From NS-11 sp036505795 (GTDB lineage: Bacteria; Nitrospirota; Nitrospiria; Nitrospirales; NS-4), in the NCBI GenBank assembly GCA_036505795.1, contig DASXSU010000091.1, forward strand, positions 1 through 64,000: DNA of 64,000 bases. The letters are read 5' to 3'. This document shows positions 1-8,829 of the stretch, piece by piece. How positions within the stretch are numbered: position 1 is the first letter of the stretch; every line of letters starts with the position of its first letter. Both the position numbers and the translations under genes were made by a program. Below the pieces are notes generated by a model, which had not been told where the DNA came from, made no database searches, and saw nothing but the letters and a program-made list of their open reading frames with translations.

Positions 1-78
1 TGTTCTTAAATTCCGGGTTGCGAAAGCCTGTAAAGACGCTGTCTTGTCGAAGAAATAACCAATTTTCTTAAGGATTCG

Positions 79-118
79 AAGAGGGCCGGGGAGGAAGAAC
101 TTTCCGGCCCTCTTTTTT
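79..118 (+). terminator. Rho-independent terminator of a gene upstream of the window
   Basis: A perfect stem, GAGGGCCGG (81-89) with CCGGCCCTC (104-112), extended by AA/TT, is followed by a T run at 113-118. The orientation ends a rightward transcript from before base 1. It sits directly against the stop codon of the leftward gene at 117-467, so the two genes converge here. Confidence 0.8.
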
Positions 119-467
119 AAAGTAGGGATCTCACGTTCTCAGGCGGCCGTCCCATCACTGCCTGGTCACCCTTTTCGATGATGGGACGCTGGATGAGGTC
201 CGGGTAGAGCACCATGAGCCTGATCAACTCGTCGTCTGACAGTTGCTTCGTCTTGAGTTCCAGTTGCTTGTAGATCTCCTCGCCCGTGCGGAGAATGTCC
301 CGCGCACTGCCGCCCAGCTTCTTCACCAGCCGTCTAAGGGTCGCCGTACTCAAAGGGCTCGCAAAGTAATCGACAGTCACAAAGTCAGCTTTCGCTTCGC
401 GTAAGATTGTCAGGGTCTCACGGCACTTCGAGCAAGTCGGCTTCTGATAGACGGTCAACTTTTCCAT
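117..467 (-). CDS. ArsC/Spx-family thioredoxin-fold protein
   Basis: This 116-residue protein has the length and layout of the ArsC/Spx/YffB family. It has a thioredoxin-like fold with a CSKC motif (Cys12 and Cys15) near the N-terminus and a conserved R-P-I segment (about residues 93-95) that in arsenate reductases contacts the oxyanion. The family covers glutaredoxin-dependent arsenate reductases, the transcription factor Spx and uncharacterised YffB-like proteins. The CXXC pair is more typical of Spx-like and YffB-like members than of single-Cys plasmid ArsC. No arsenic resistance genes are nearby, so the substrate is open. The ATG start has only a weak ribosome site, and a promoter-like pair lies about 25 bases upstream. 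Confidence 0.75.
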   Translation of the reverse strand: MEKLTVYQKPTCSKCRETLTILREAKADFVTVDYFASPLSTATLRRLVKKLGGSARDILRTGEEIYKQLELKTKQLSDDELIRLMVLYPDLIQRPIIEKGDQAVMGRPPENVRSLL

Positions 468-491
468 GGGGAGCCCCTACGACGATGAATC

Positions 492-521
492 CTGATAGCA
501 ATGGCGACTGTACATTGTCAA
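492..521 (-). promoter_or_regulatory. Putative sigma70 promoter of the ArsC/Spx-like gene
   Basis: Read leftward, TTGACA (516-521) and TATCAG (492-497) are separated by 18 bases. The predicted start lies roughly 17 bases before the ATG at 467. Confidence 0.5.
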
Positions 522-563
522 GCTCCTTCCGTCGCTTGACCCGTTCTGGAGTGAGTGATATAG

Positions 564-989
564 ATGCAGCGCGACCGGACAATTCTCTTGCGCGACTCAA
601 GGAGCCCGATGGGTGTGGAAGAAGGACGCTTTGCGCAGGCGACGGGGTATGCAGTTGCGACCCCGGAGGCCCGAAATCTTCGCGACCTCCGGCATCGCCG
701 GTATGGTCAGCCGGTCTATGTCACGTCCGATCATCCGCTCATCCGAAAGGGCCAGGTGGCGACCTGGGAAAAGTTCAATGTTCGGTTGGCCGTCGTCAAG
801 TTCACCGACAATGTGCTCCTGGGGTACGATCCGGCCGATCTCTTACTGCCGACGCGTTTTGACGATCAGGGGCAGCCGATTTTCGAAATCCGCAGCTGCG
901 AGCTCTGCCAACTGCCACTTTCCCTTACCCAGCAGGAACTCAACGAACAGAAAGAGCCGAAGCGCTGCAGTAGCTGCCAGGACCTGTAG
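564..989 (+). CDS. Conserved hypothetical protein with C-terminal Cys cluster
   Basis: I do not recognise this 141-residue protein as a named family. Its C-terminus carries two cysteine pairs, CELC and CSSC, spaced about 20 residues apart, which suggests a small zinc ribbon. The middle is a mixed hydrophobic segment without transmembrane character. The start is uncertain: an in-frame ATG at 609 has an AAGGAG-type ribosome site just upstream (599-604, spacing short), so the true protein may be 126 residues. Overlapping frames in this area look like shadows because this frame alone has the plausible zinc-ribbon ending. It converges with the M48 protease gene, whose stop codon lies 2 bases beyond. 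Confidence 0.6.
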   Translation: MQRDRTILLRDSRSPMGVEEGRFAQATGYAVATPEARNLRDLRHRRYGQPVYVTSDHPLIRKGQVATWEKFNVRLAVVKFTDNVLLGYDPADLLLPTRFDDQGQPIFEIRSCELCQLPLSLTQQELNEQKEPKRCSSCQDL

Positions 990-990
990 G

Positions 991-1851
991 TTATGGGGAT
1001 CGTCGTGCGAACCGGTCGGCCAGAAGTACGCCGTTTGCCTTTAAGCCTTGGGATTGAATCGTCTTCTGCACCGCCTCGATGCGCGTGCTAAAGTTTGGAT
1101 GGGTCTTAAAGAAGGCGGCATCGTCGCCTTTTAATGCGCGCAGTCGTGTCAATAAGGTCAGGTAAGCCGTGGGGTCGTATCCGACTCGGGCGGCGAAGGC
1201 ATCTCCCAAAGTATCCGCTTCGATTTCCTTCTCCTGATCCAGCCCCTCGTCCAAGAGCTTCTTCACCGCCGTGTCAATGACGTTCTTAAACGCTTGCGGA
1301 TTCTGATTGGCAGCGGCCAGCCCGGCCTGGGAAATGCCGGCTACTTGCTTGCTGCGTTGAATCACTTCGAGGATGTGTTTTTGACTCACATGGGCGATCT
1401 CATGCCCCAAGACCCCCGCCAGTTCGGCTTCATTGCGCACCTGTTTGAGTATGCCGTTCGTGATGAACACGTATCCGGCGGGCGCTGCAAAGGCGTTAAT
1501 GGAGTCATCTTTGAGTACGGCAAAATGATAGGGAATGTCGGGACGATCAGAGGTCAGAGCCACCGCTTGGCCGACAAGATTGACATACCGCACGAGCTCC
1601 GGCTGCTCCAGGGTGCCGCCGGATCGAGCGACCACCTGCAAGGCGATGGCCTTGCCGATGGATTGTTCCTCTTCGTATCCGATCGGGAGAAGGCCGCCGA
1701 CGAGGCTGCCGATGCCACCGAGGATGTCTCCGAAACGCGGCCCTCCTGATTTTTTGTCCGCGGCCAGGTTGACACCGGTCCATGCTGCGACCATGGCGAT
1801 CGCACCGAACGTGATAGTTGCGGCAATCGCGCGGTTATTTCGCATATTCAC
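991..1851 (-). CDS. M48-family zinc metalloprotease, exported
   Basis: The protein has an N-terminal signal or anchor segment (about residues 8-32), then an M48 peptidase domain. The zinc motif HEIAH lies around residue 150, and a downstream EADTLGDAF segment supplies the third ligand Glu. This is the layout of BepA/LoiP/YcaL-type periplasmic proteases involved in outer-membrane protein quality control. There are no C-terminal TPRs, so it is a short form (about 286 residues). A GTG at 1851 is preferred because GGAG sits 6 bases before it; TTG 1854 and ATG 1845 are alternatives. The gene overlaps the end of the upstream SH3 protein gene, so the two are likely translated together. Confidence 0.85.
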   Translation of the reverse strand: MNMRNNRAIAATITFGAIAMVAAWTGVNLAADKKSGGPRFGDILGGIGSLVGGLLPIGYEEEQSIGKAIALQVVARSGGTLEQPELVRYVNLVGQAVALTSDRPDIPYHFAVLKDDSINAFAAPAGYVFITNGILKQVRNEAELAGVLGHEIAHVSQKHILEVIQRSKQVAGISQAGLAAANQNPQAFKNVIDTAVKKLLDEGLDQEKEIEADTLGDAFAARVGYDPTAYLTLLTRLRALKGDDAAFFKTHPNFSTRIEAVQKTIQSQGLKANGVLLADRFARRSP

Positions 1852-2344
1852 CAAGCTCTCCTTTCTTGAGGAAGTCCTCGACTTCTTGATCGGTGATCTT
1901 ATAGGCGGTCATCCGATCAATCGTGTCGCGATCACGTTGAGAAATCCCGGAACGCTTGGCATATTCCTCAGAGACCTTATCCAGACCGCGGGCTCCCGCC
2001 GACGCGGTCGCGCTGGAGGCCTCCTTTCCTCGAAAGGTTTGGCCGAGCTTGGAGAGGTCGTCTTCGCTTCCGGAGGGCTTGACGGTGGTCGTCTTATTGC
2101 TAAAGATCCATCCCGTGATGCCCGAGCCGGTCTCGACTTCCATCCACTTGTCTTCAGTTTTCCGTACCTGCAACGCCTCGCCGTGCTTCACATTGGCGAC
2201 GACCGGGTCCAAGGACGTTTTTCCCGCACGCAGCTGCGCCGTTTTCGCCTGCACGTAGACCGTCTCCGCCCAGACCGTGCCCGCCATGACGCTCAGCACC
2301 ATCAAGACCGGGATTACCATGCGTACTGATTGTCGAGCCTTCAC
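1835..2344 (-). CDS. Exported SH3-domain (SH3b/type 3) protein
   Basis: This 169-residue protein begins with a clear signal peptide (about residues 1-26, ending VWA) followed by a bacterial SH3-like domain. That domain contains the usual pattern of variable-length Val/Leu strands, a K-H-G-E turn and a G-I-T-G-W-I-F ending, at about residues 28-88. The C-terminal half is charged and helical. SH3b domains usually bind peptidoglycan or act as protein adaptors in the periplasm. It overlaps the M48 protease gene downstream and follows the cyclase gene by 11 bases, so all three probably form one leftward operon. Confidence 0.8.
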   Translation of the reverse strand: MKARQSVRMVIPVLMVLSVMAGTVWAETVYVQAKTAQLRAGKTSLDPVVANVKHGEALQVRKTEDKWMEVETGSGITGWIFSNKTTTVKPSGSEDDLSKLGQTFRGKEASSATASAGARGLDKVSEEYAKRSGISQRDRDTIDRMTAYKITDQEVEDFLKKGELGEYAK

Positions 2345-2355
2345 GCGGAACCTCC

Positions 2356-4506
2356 TTATTTCGAGTGCAGTTCGTAGACGCCGTCCCAGTCAGCCGCCGG
2401 CGGCGCGGCAAGAAATTCCTCCGACCTGCGCAGGTACACTTTTGATGGACCATCGAGCGGATCAATCTTCAGCGCGGCTTCAAAATCGCGGTGCGCGCGC
2501 TCAAAATCCCGAGATTTGTAGGAGTGGAGCCCTTGCGCGTACGCCTCGACCAGCTGATGTCGGACCGGATCCAACCGTCCTTTCCGCGCAAGGAGTTCGT
2601 AGACCACCACCGGCTCCAGTTTGCCTTTCACTCGTATGCGATCAATCTCTCTCGCTTCGACATCGGTTTGCGTGAGCTCATACGTGCGCGGCCCGATCAG
2701 GATCGGAGTGTCGTAAAACTTGTTGGCGCCTTCCAGCCGGGACGCGAGATTCACGTTATCGCCCATCACAGTATACTCCAGTCGAGCTTGCGATCCCATG
2801 TTGCCGACCACCACGTCGCCGGTATTGATCCCGACGCGCGCGGCGATCTCCGGCAGCCCGCGAGCCTTCCAATCGGTACGCAAGGTCACGAGGGCTTCCT
2901 GACTTTCGAGCGCGGCATAGCACGCGAGAGACGCATGCGTAGGCTCGCCGAGCGGCGCGCCGAAGATCGCCATGATTCCGTCACCGAGGTACTTGTTCAC
3001 ATTTCCACGCTGCCGGCGAATAATATCGGTCATGATGGAGAGATACTCATTCAGAAGCTCGACCAACTCTTCCGGCCGAAGCCGTTCGGAGATCGTGGTA
3101 AAGCCGGCGATGTCGGAGAAGAGGATGCTCAGCTCCTTCTTTTCGCCGCCAAGTTTGATTTCAGGGTGGCGCATGATTTCATCCACGACCTCCGGCGCCA
3201 TGTATTTGTCAAAAGCCGCCCGAATTTGGCGTCGCTGGCGTCCCTCCGTGAGATACTCGACGCTCGCCGCCATCGCGAAGGTGACGGCGAGCGCACTCTC
3301 GGGGAGAGCCAGTTCAAGCCAGAGTCCGTGGCTCTTAAAGGCGTGCACCACCAGCCCGTAATAGGTGATGGCGAGCGCGGGCATCACCAGGAATTTTAGA
3401 ATCTGTTGGCGGAGCAGCATAAAGCTCCAGGCTATCGCAAGGCACAAGACCAGCGTTGCAGTCAGGAAGACCCAGTAGGGTGCCTGCCGCATGAAGTGGC
3501 CTGTGAGAATATTGTCAAGGCCGGTCATATGGATCAGCACCCCGGGGGTAGCCGCCTCCAAGGGCGTGACGCGCAAATCATAGGTGCCCGCAGCGGTCCC
3601 CGCGATGAAGACGATTTTGTCGCGGAAAAGTGCTGGGTCCAGCGAAGATGTTTGCCCTCCCTGCAGTTCGGTGTAGGCCTTGAGTACGGCTCCGGCTGAG
3701 TAGGCTGGATAGACCTTTCGGGAGAGTGCTCCATGCCAGTTGAGCAGCATGTCGCCCTCTTTGGTCAGCGGAATGACGACGGGAGGCACAGAAAAAGCGT
3801 GACCCTCTATGGTCGGGGGTGACGTACTGCCCGTGACGTGGCGTGCGACGCTTGTGGTCAGATGCATGACGGGCTGGGGAAATGTGGAAATCTGCGCCAG
3901 CAGAGGGATCCGGCGATTGGTCCCATCCACATCGGCAGTCAGGTTGATAAAGCCGAGCGCCCGTGCGGCCTGCGCGAGCGAGGGAAGCGGGAGTTTGAGG
4001 CCGCGGTATTTCTGGTGGAGATCCGGGATGCTGCTGCCGGGAGTTGTCATGAGGGTAAGCTTGGGCATCAGGGAGACGGGCGGAGGCTCAGACGGTTCGG
4101 TTTGTAATTGGTATGGAAGAAAAACATTGCCGGCGGTAGCCGCCGCTTCGGCGAACGCGGCATCGAATTCTTCGGACGCCTCGTCCGGTTCGAGGAACAA
4201 CACATCGAAGACTATGGCTCGGGCGCCGGCCTGTTTGAGGTACTGTACGATAAAGCCGTGGCGATCCCGAGGCCAGGGCCAGCGTCCGAACGTCTCCAGG
4301 CTGGCTTCGTCAATGGCGACGAGCACGATATCCGGCGACGCAGCCCTGGGATTCGCGTATTGTTGAAAGCGAAAGTCGAGCGTCTTGAGTTCCGCGATCT
4401 CAAAGAGCCCGGAAAGGTGAAGCACGAGGGCGCCTAAAAACACGATGACGCCGACGGCCGTCGCAATCAGGAACTTCTTCACACCCTTGGCGACTTGAGG
4501 CTCCAT
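2356..4506 (-). CDS. CHASE2-domain class III adenylate/guanylate cyclase
   Basis: The 716-residue protein has an N-terminal transmembrane helix (about 12-33), an extracytoplasmic CHASE2 sensor (about 35-340), a cluster of three helices (about 345-420) and a class III nucleotide cyclase domain (about 455-640). A TPR-like helical tail follows. The cyclase shows the metal-binding segments LFSDIAGFT and YLGDGIMAIFG and the G-I-N-T-G-D-V-V-V-G-N-M-G core. CHASE2 cyclases sense an unknown external signal and make cAMP or cGMP; the sequence does not settle which base. It leads the operon with the SH3 protein and the M48 protease, which suggests envelope-stress signalling, as an inference. Confidence 0.9.
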   Translation of the reverse strand: MEPQVAKGVKKFLIATAVGVIVFLGALVLHLSGLFEIAELKTLDFRFQQYANPRAASPDIVLVAIDEASLETFGRWPWPRDRHGFIVQYLKQAGARAIVFDVLFLEPDEASEEFDAAFAEAAATAGNVFLPYQLQTEPSEPPPVSLMPKLTLMTTPGSSIPDLHQKYRGLKLPLPSLAQAARALGFINLTADVDGTNRRIPLLAQISTFPQPVMHLTTSVARHVTGSTSPPTIEGHAFSVPPVVIPLTKEGDMLLNWHGALSRKVYPAYSAGAVLKAYTELQGGQTSSLDPALFRDKIVFIAGTAAGTYDLRVTPLEAATPGVLIHMTGLDNILTGHFMRQAPYWVFLTATLVLCLAIAWSFMLLRQQILKFLVMPALAITYYGLVVHAFKSHGLWLELALPESALAVTFAMAASVEYLTEGRQRRQIRAAFDKYMAPEVVDEIMRHPEIKLGGEKKELSILFSDIAGFTTISERLRPEELVELLNEYLSIMTDIIRRQRGNVNKYLGDGIMAIFGAPLGEPTHASLACYAALESQEALVTLRTDWKARGLPEIAARVGINTGDVVVGNMGSQARLEYTVMGDNVNLASRLEGANKFYDTPILIGPRTYELTQTDVEAREIDRIRVKGKLEPVVVYELLARKGRLDPVRHQLVEAYAQGLHSYKSRDFERAHRDFEAALKIDPLDGPSKVYLRRSEEFLAAPPAADWDGVYELHSK

Positions 4507-4532
4507 GTCTTTTGACGACTCCGCGGAGACGC

Positions 4533-4562
4533 AGTATGGCCGAGGGAGACCCGTTGTTTCAA
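4533..4562 (-). promoter_or_regulatory. Putative sigma70 promoter of the cyclase operon
   Basis: Read leftward, TTGAAA (557-562 within the 4.5 kb line) and CATACT (4533-4538) are 18 bases apart. The predicted start is about 20 bases before the ATG at 4506. Confidence 0.5.
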
Positions 4563-4623
4563 GGCGGATCCCCGGGAGAAGGCGCTGTCTTGGCAGCGCG
4601 GGGGAGGGTGGGTGTCATGCGGC

Positions 4624-4654
4624 TTGACACGTTTGGAAAGTTCAAGGCTAGAAT
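4624..4654 (+). promoter_or_regulatory. Promoter of the citrate synthase gene
   Basis: TTGACA at 4624-4629 and TAGAAT at 4649-4654 are separated by 19 bases, slightly long. An AAAGGAG ribosome site lies between it and the ATG at 4675, so this gene has a conventional short leader. Confidence 0.65.
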
Positions 4655-4674
4655 AGCCGAAAGGAGCTTGACCT

Positions 4675-5811
4675 ATGCCTCATGATTTCATGCCGGGACT
4701 TGCGGGAGTGCCGGCCGCGCGGTCCCAAATCAGCGATGTCGACGGAGAGAGCGGAGTGCTGGAGTATCGAGGCATCCGCATTGAGGAACTCGCGGCCAAG
4801 AGCAATTTCATCGAGACCGCTTATCTCCTGCTCTTTAACCGGTTGCCTGCCCGCCTGGAGCTTGAGAAGTTCACCGGGGATATCGCGGCGCATAGGCGGA
4901 TCAAGTTCAAGATTGTCGACTTAATAAAATCCCTGCCTGAACAGGGGCATCCCATGGATGCCCTGCAGGCGGCGGTCGCAGCTCTGGGGATGTTCTACCC
5001 CGGACGGAACGTTCAGGACCCGGATAATAATTACTGGTCCGCCGTACGGTTGATCGCCAAGCTACCGACCGTTGTGGCGGCCTTCTCCCGCATCCGGCGC
5101 GGTGACGAGTATGTGCCGCCCCGTGATGATCTGGGCTTCAGCGAGAATTTCCTGTACATGCTTGCAGAACGGAGACCCGATCCTATCCTGGCGCAGGTGC
5201 TCGATTGCTGTCTCATTTTACACGCCGAACACACGATGAACGCCTCGACGTTTTGCGGCCTCGTGACCGCTTCGACTCTAGCGGATCCTTATACCGTGGT
5301 AGCGTCCGCCATCGGCGCACTGAAGGGCCCGTTACACGGAGGTGCCAATGAAGAAGTCGTTGCGATGTTGCGTGAGATCGGTACGGTCGACGGTGTGCGT
5401 CCCTATCTTGAGCGGAAGCTCAAGGCGAAAGACCCGGTCATGGGCTTCGGTCACCGGGTCTACAAAGTCAAAGATCCGCGCGCCGTCATCCTCCAGGAGC
5501 TTGCGCAAAAGCTTTTCGCGCACTGTGGGAAGTCGCCCTTGTACGCGATCGCCGAGGAAACTGAGCGGGTGGCCCTGGAATTCTTAAGCGAAAAGCGCGT
5601 CTATCCGAACGTCGATTTTTACTCCGGGATGGTTTACGACCAAATGGGCATCCCCACCGATACGTTTACCTCGATCTTCGCCATGGCGCGCGTGGCCGGC
5701 TGGCTCGCGCACTGGCTTGAGCAGATGAAAGAGAACAAACTCTATCGGCCTGAACAGATCTATGACGGTGACCATAACCGTAGCTATCTGCCCGTAGACC
5801 AACGGCCATGA
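4675..5811 (+). CDS. gltA: Citrate synthase
   Basis: The enzyme condenses oxaloacetate with acetyl-CoA to citrate. At 378 residues it matches the short (Gram-positive/archaeal type) citrate synthases rather than the long hexameric form. The catalytic residues are visible: His221 in GPLHGGANE, His260 in GFGHRVYK and Asp314 in NVDFYSG. It has a good ribosome site and its own promoter. The next gene is fumarase, so two TCA-cycle enzymes lie side by side, although fumC has its own promoter. Methylcitrate synthase shares this fold, but no other propionate genes are present. Confidence 0.93.
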   Translation: MPHDFMPGLAGVPAARSQISDVDGESGVLEYRGIRIEELAAKSNFIETAYLLLFNRLPARLELEKFTGDIAAHRRIKFKIVDLIKSLPEQGHPMDALQAAVAALGMFYPGRNVQDPDNNYWSAVRLIAKLPTVVAAFSRIRRGDEYVPPRDDLGFSENFLYMLAERRPDPILAQVLDCCLILHAEHTMNASTFCGLVTASTLADPYTVVASAIGALKGPLHGGANEEVVAMLREIGTVDGVRPYLERKLKAKDPVMGFGHRVYKVKDPRAVILQELAQKLFAHCGKSPLYAIAEETERVALEFLSEKRVYPNVDFYSGMVYDQMGIPTDTFTSIFAMARVAGWLAHWLEQMKENKLYRPEQIYDGDHNRSYLPVDQRP

Positions 5812-5835
5812 GTCAAATTCTCTGAGTTTTCCGGC

Positions 5836-5865
5836 TTGTATAGCCGTGCATATTTGAATTACAAT
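5836..5865 (+). promoter_or_regulatory. Promoter of fumC, very short leader
   Basis: TTGTAT (5836-5841) and TACAAT (5860-5865) have an 18-base spacer. The -10 box ends 10 bases before an in-frame GTG (5876) and 19 before the ATG (5885). The transcript therefore has almost no leader. Confidence 0.6.
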
Positions 5866-5884
5866 TGCGCCTTTCGTGAGGCCC

Positions 5885-7357
5885 ATGAACCAGGACGAGC
5901 TCGAAAAGGGAACTAAGCCCGCCATCAGTGCTTCGCATGAGGCCACCCGGACCGAGCGGGACACGATGGGGGAGCTCCAGGTTCCGCGTGCCGCGTACTA
6001 CGGGGTTCAAACAGCGCGCGCCGTTGACAATTTTCCCATCAGCGGGCTGCGCCTCCCGCGTCCGTTGTTGCGCGCCTTGGGGCTCATCAAGTTGGCCGCG
6101 GCTCAGGTCAACGAAGAACTCGGCTTTCTCGACTCCAAGGTGGCAAAGGCTATTGTCGCGGCCGCTCAGGAAGTGATTGACGGCCGTCTCGACGAGCATT
6201 TTCCGGTCGATATCTTTCAGACCGGCTCCGGAACATCCTCGAACATGAATGCCAATGAGGTCATCGCAAATCGGGCGGCCGAACTCCTTGGCGGAACGCG
6301 CGGCGGCAATCTCGTTCATCCGAACGACCATGTGAATTTGGGGCAATCGAGTAATGACGTGATTCCCACCGCGATCCACATTGCGGCATTGGAGCAGATT
6401 GACCAGGAGTTACTGCCGGCCCTCGCGTCCCTCGGAGCTGCCCTTGCCGCAAAGGCCAAGGAATTCGACGGCATCGTCAAGATCGGCCGCACCCATCTAC
6501 AGGATGCCACGCCGATCCGGCTCGGGCAGGAGTTCTCCGGGTATGCCCGGCAAATCGAACTGGGAATGACCCGGCTGCAAACGGCCCGTGCTTCTTTGGA
6601 GGAGCTGGCGCTGGGAGGGACGGCGGTCGGGACAGGCCTCAATGCCCATCCAGAGTTTGCGCCACGCGTGATCGCGGCGCTGGCAAAGCAGACCGGCTGC
6701 GCTCTTAAGGAAGCCGTGAACCATTTCGAGGCCCAGGCGGCTCAGGATTCCCTCGTTGAGATGAGCGGGGCGCTCAAGACCATCGCGGTCAGTCTCATGA
6801 AGATCGCCAACGACCTCCGTTGGATGGGCTCGGGGCCCCGTTGCGGCATCGGTGAGATCATCCTCCCGGCCACACAACCGGGTTCCTCGATCATGCCGGG
6901 AAAGGTGAACCCGGTAATTGCGGAGTCGGTCATGATGGTGGCGGCAAAAGTGATAGGCAACGATGTCGCCATCACCGTAGCCGGACAGGCGGGCAACTTT
7001 GAGTTGCTGGTCATGCTGCCGGTCATGGCGCACAGTCTCCTGGAGTCGATTCTGCTCTTGGCGCGGGCCTCGGAAAACTTCGCGCGCCGCTGCATCGAAG
7101 GAATCCAGGCCGATCGTGAGCGTTGCCAGTCGGAGATTGAACAAAGTCTGGCGATGTGCACCGCGCTTGCTCCGGAGATCGGCTATGAGGCCGCGGCGGA
7201 GGTCGCGAAGGAGGCCTTCAAAACAGGGAAGACGGTGCGCGAAGTGGCGGAGAGGAAGAAGGTCTTGCCTCCGGACCGCTTAAAGCACCTACTCGATCCC
7301 TGGCGCATGACCGAACCAGGATTGGCCGGGGGAAAGCCGGGAAGCGCCGGCGGGTGA
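5885..7357 (+). CDS. fumC: Class II fumarate hydratase
   Basis: This is the iron-independent fumarase that interconverts fumarate and malate. The fumarase/aspartase signature GSSIMPGKVNP is intact, as are the N-terminal GSGTSSNMNANEV and GRTHLQDATP segments, and the length (about 490 residues) is normal with a C-terminal extension of about 20 residues. I chose the ATG at 5885, preceded by GAGG. A GTG at 5876, just downstream of the -10 box, could start a leaderless form 3 residues longer. It follows gltA by about 70 bases on the same strand. Confidence 0.95.
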   Translation: MNQDELEKGTKPAISASHEATRTERDTMGELQVPRAAYYGVQTARAVDNFPISGLRLPRPLLRALGLIKLAAAQVNEELGFLDSKVAKAIVAAAQEVIDGRLDEHFPVDIFQTGSGTSSNMNANEVIANRAAELLGGTRGGNLVHPNDHVNLGQSSNDVIPTAIHIAALEQIDQELLPALASLGAALAAKAKEFDGIVKIGRTHLQDATPIRLGQEFSGYARQIELGMTRLQTARASLEELALGGTAVGTGLNAHPEFAPRVIAALAKQTGCALKEAVNHFEAQAAQDSLVEMSGALKTIAVSLMKIANDLRWMGSGPRCGIGEIILPATQPGSSIMPGKVNPVIAESVMMVAAKVIGNDVAITVAGQAGNFELLVMLPVMAHSLLESILLLARASENFARRCIEGIQADRERCQSEIEQSLAMCTALAPEIGYEAAAEVAKEAFKTGKTVREVAERKKVLPPDRLKHLLDPWRMTEPGLAGGKPGSAGG

Positions 7358-7455
7358 CAGCTCTATAACGTGTACTGTTATTCAAGTGCGCACGGGACCA
7401 GCGCTCGGAGTTGTCCGCTGAAATCCGAAAAGCGATGTAATGAGGAACGGATGAC

Positions 7456-8829
7456 ATGAGCGCGGGACATCTGATTGTGGTGGTTGGAGCAGGCCCTGCC
7501 GGTTTGTCGGTTGCCAATGTCTTGTCGAAACGCGGCCACGAAGTTGTGATTCTGAACCGGGACGTGAAGTTCGGCGGGCTGGCGGAGTACGGGATCTTTC
7601 CCAGCAAACACAAACTGCGCGGTGGTCTCAGGAAAGGCTACTGGGAGATCCTCAACCGTCCGAATGTTCATTATTTCGGCAATGTGACCGTGGGAGAGGG
7701 CAAGCATTTGACGGTGCCGGAACTCAAGGCGCTGGAGGCCAGCGCGCTGATCTTTTCAACCGGTGCGCAGGGTACCAAAACCATCGGCGTCGAAGGCGAT
7801 ACGGCGCACGGCGTCTACCACGCCAAGGACTGCGTGTATCATTATAACCTCCTGCCGGGGTTCAGTACCCGCCCTTTTGAGATGGGCCAGCGGGCGGCTG
7901 TTATCGGCATCGGCGATGTCATGGTCGACATTGCCCACTGGCTGGTGCGACGCCGTCGCATCGCGGAAGTGCACGTCATCGTGCGCCGCGGGCCCGCGGA
8001 GCGCAAGTACAACCCGAAGGAAATCCGCACGGTCTGCTCCAATATCGACGAAGCTGCCCTACAAAAGGAAATCGAGCGCATAGGGCCTCGGCTTGAAGCG
8101 GTTGGTCAGTCTCCGGAAAAGGTCTTCACCGAGATGCGCGCCGAATTCACCAAGTGCGAGCCGGCAGAGAGCCAGACAGTGATCAAATTTCATTTTCTTT
8201 CTTCCCCCAAGCGAGTCCTGACAGATGAAAACAACCGTGTGGCGGGCGTGGAGGTGGAGGACACGAAGCTTGAGCCCAAAGGCGCTGACGTCGCCGCGGT
8301 GGGGTTGAAAACCTATTATTCCATTCCTTGCGACAGTGTGGTGTTTGCCGTAGGAGACCGCGTGGACGACACGGTTGGACTGCCGTACAAGAACGGCATG
8401 TTCATCACGAGCCCTCATCGCACGGCCAACGATCCGGACGACAGCCTATTCCAAGCGTATGATGAAACGACCGGACAGATCCTTCCGGGGGTGTTCCTGT
8501 GCGGATGGGCCAGAAAGGCGAGCGAGGGGCTGGTCGGTGTCGCGAAGCGCGATGGGGAGTGGTGTGCGGAAGTGCTGTTTCGGTATCTGGCAGATCGTGC
8601 GCCGCTTGCCGAACCGCAGATTAAAGAGAAGATCCGCAAGCTCGAGGCGCTGATCCAAGAACGACGGCCGGAGGCCGCGCGGACCGAGGACTTGATCGCC
8701 CTGAGCGAAATGGAGCGCTTAGAAGGACAACGCCGTGATATCGAGGAGTTCAAATTCCCTACGAATGAAGAGATGTTGGCGGCCATTCGCAAGAAGAAGC
8801 TGGACGTGAAGGAATCGGTTTTGCGCTAG
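7456..8829 (+). CDS. FAD/NADPH oxidoreductase, adrenodoxin-reductase or GltD-like
   Basis: The 457-residue flavoprotein has an N-terminal FAD-binding GAGPAG motif (about residues 11-16) and a second dinucleotide site at about residue 151. The segment VHVIVRRGPAERKYNPKE resembles the adrenodoxin-reductase/FprA type of ferredoxin-NADP reductase. The glutamate synthase small subunit shares this fold but normally has an N-terminal iron-sulfur domain, which is absent here. The second site reads GIGDVMVD instead of the usual GxGNVAxD or GxGxxA pattern, so pyridine-nucleotide preference is uncertain. A helical C-terminal tail of about 70 residues is present. Its 3' end overlaps the convergent nadK gene by 4 bases. 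Confidence 0.75.
   Translation: MSAGHLIVVVGAGPAGLSVANVLSKRGHEVVILNRDVKFGGLAEYGIFPSKHKLRGGLRKGYWEILNRPNVHYFGNVTVGEGKHLTVPELKALEASALIFSTGAQGTKTIGVEGDTAHGVYHAKDCVYHYNLLPGFSTRPFEMGQRAAVIGIGDVMVDIAHWLVRRRRIAEVHVIVRRGPAERKYNPKEIRTVCSNIDEAALQKEIERIGPRLEAVGQSPEKVFTEMRAEFTKCEPAESQTVIKFHFLSSPKRVLTDENNRVAGVEVEDTKLEPKGADVAAVGLKTYYSIPCDSVVFAVGDRVDDTVGLPYKNGMFITSPHRTANDPDDSLFQAYDETTGQILPGVFLCGWARKASEGLVGVAKRDGEWCAEVLFRYLADRAPLAEPQIKEKIRKLEALIQERRPEAARTEDLIALSEMERLEGQRRDIEEFKFPTNEEMLAAIRKKKLDVKESVLR

Noticed and set aside
2491..3399. Rightward 302-codon frame opposite the cyclase
   Set aside because: Antisense shadow of the cyclase domain without a ribosome site or recognisable domain.
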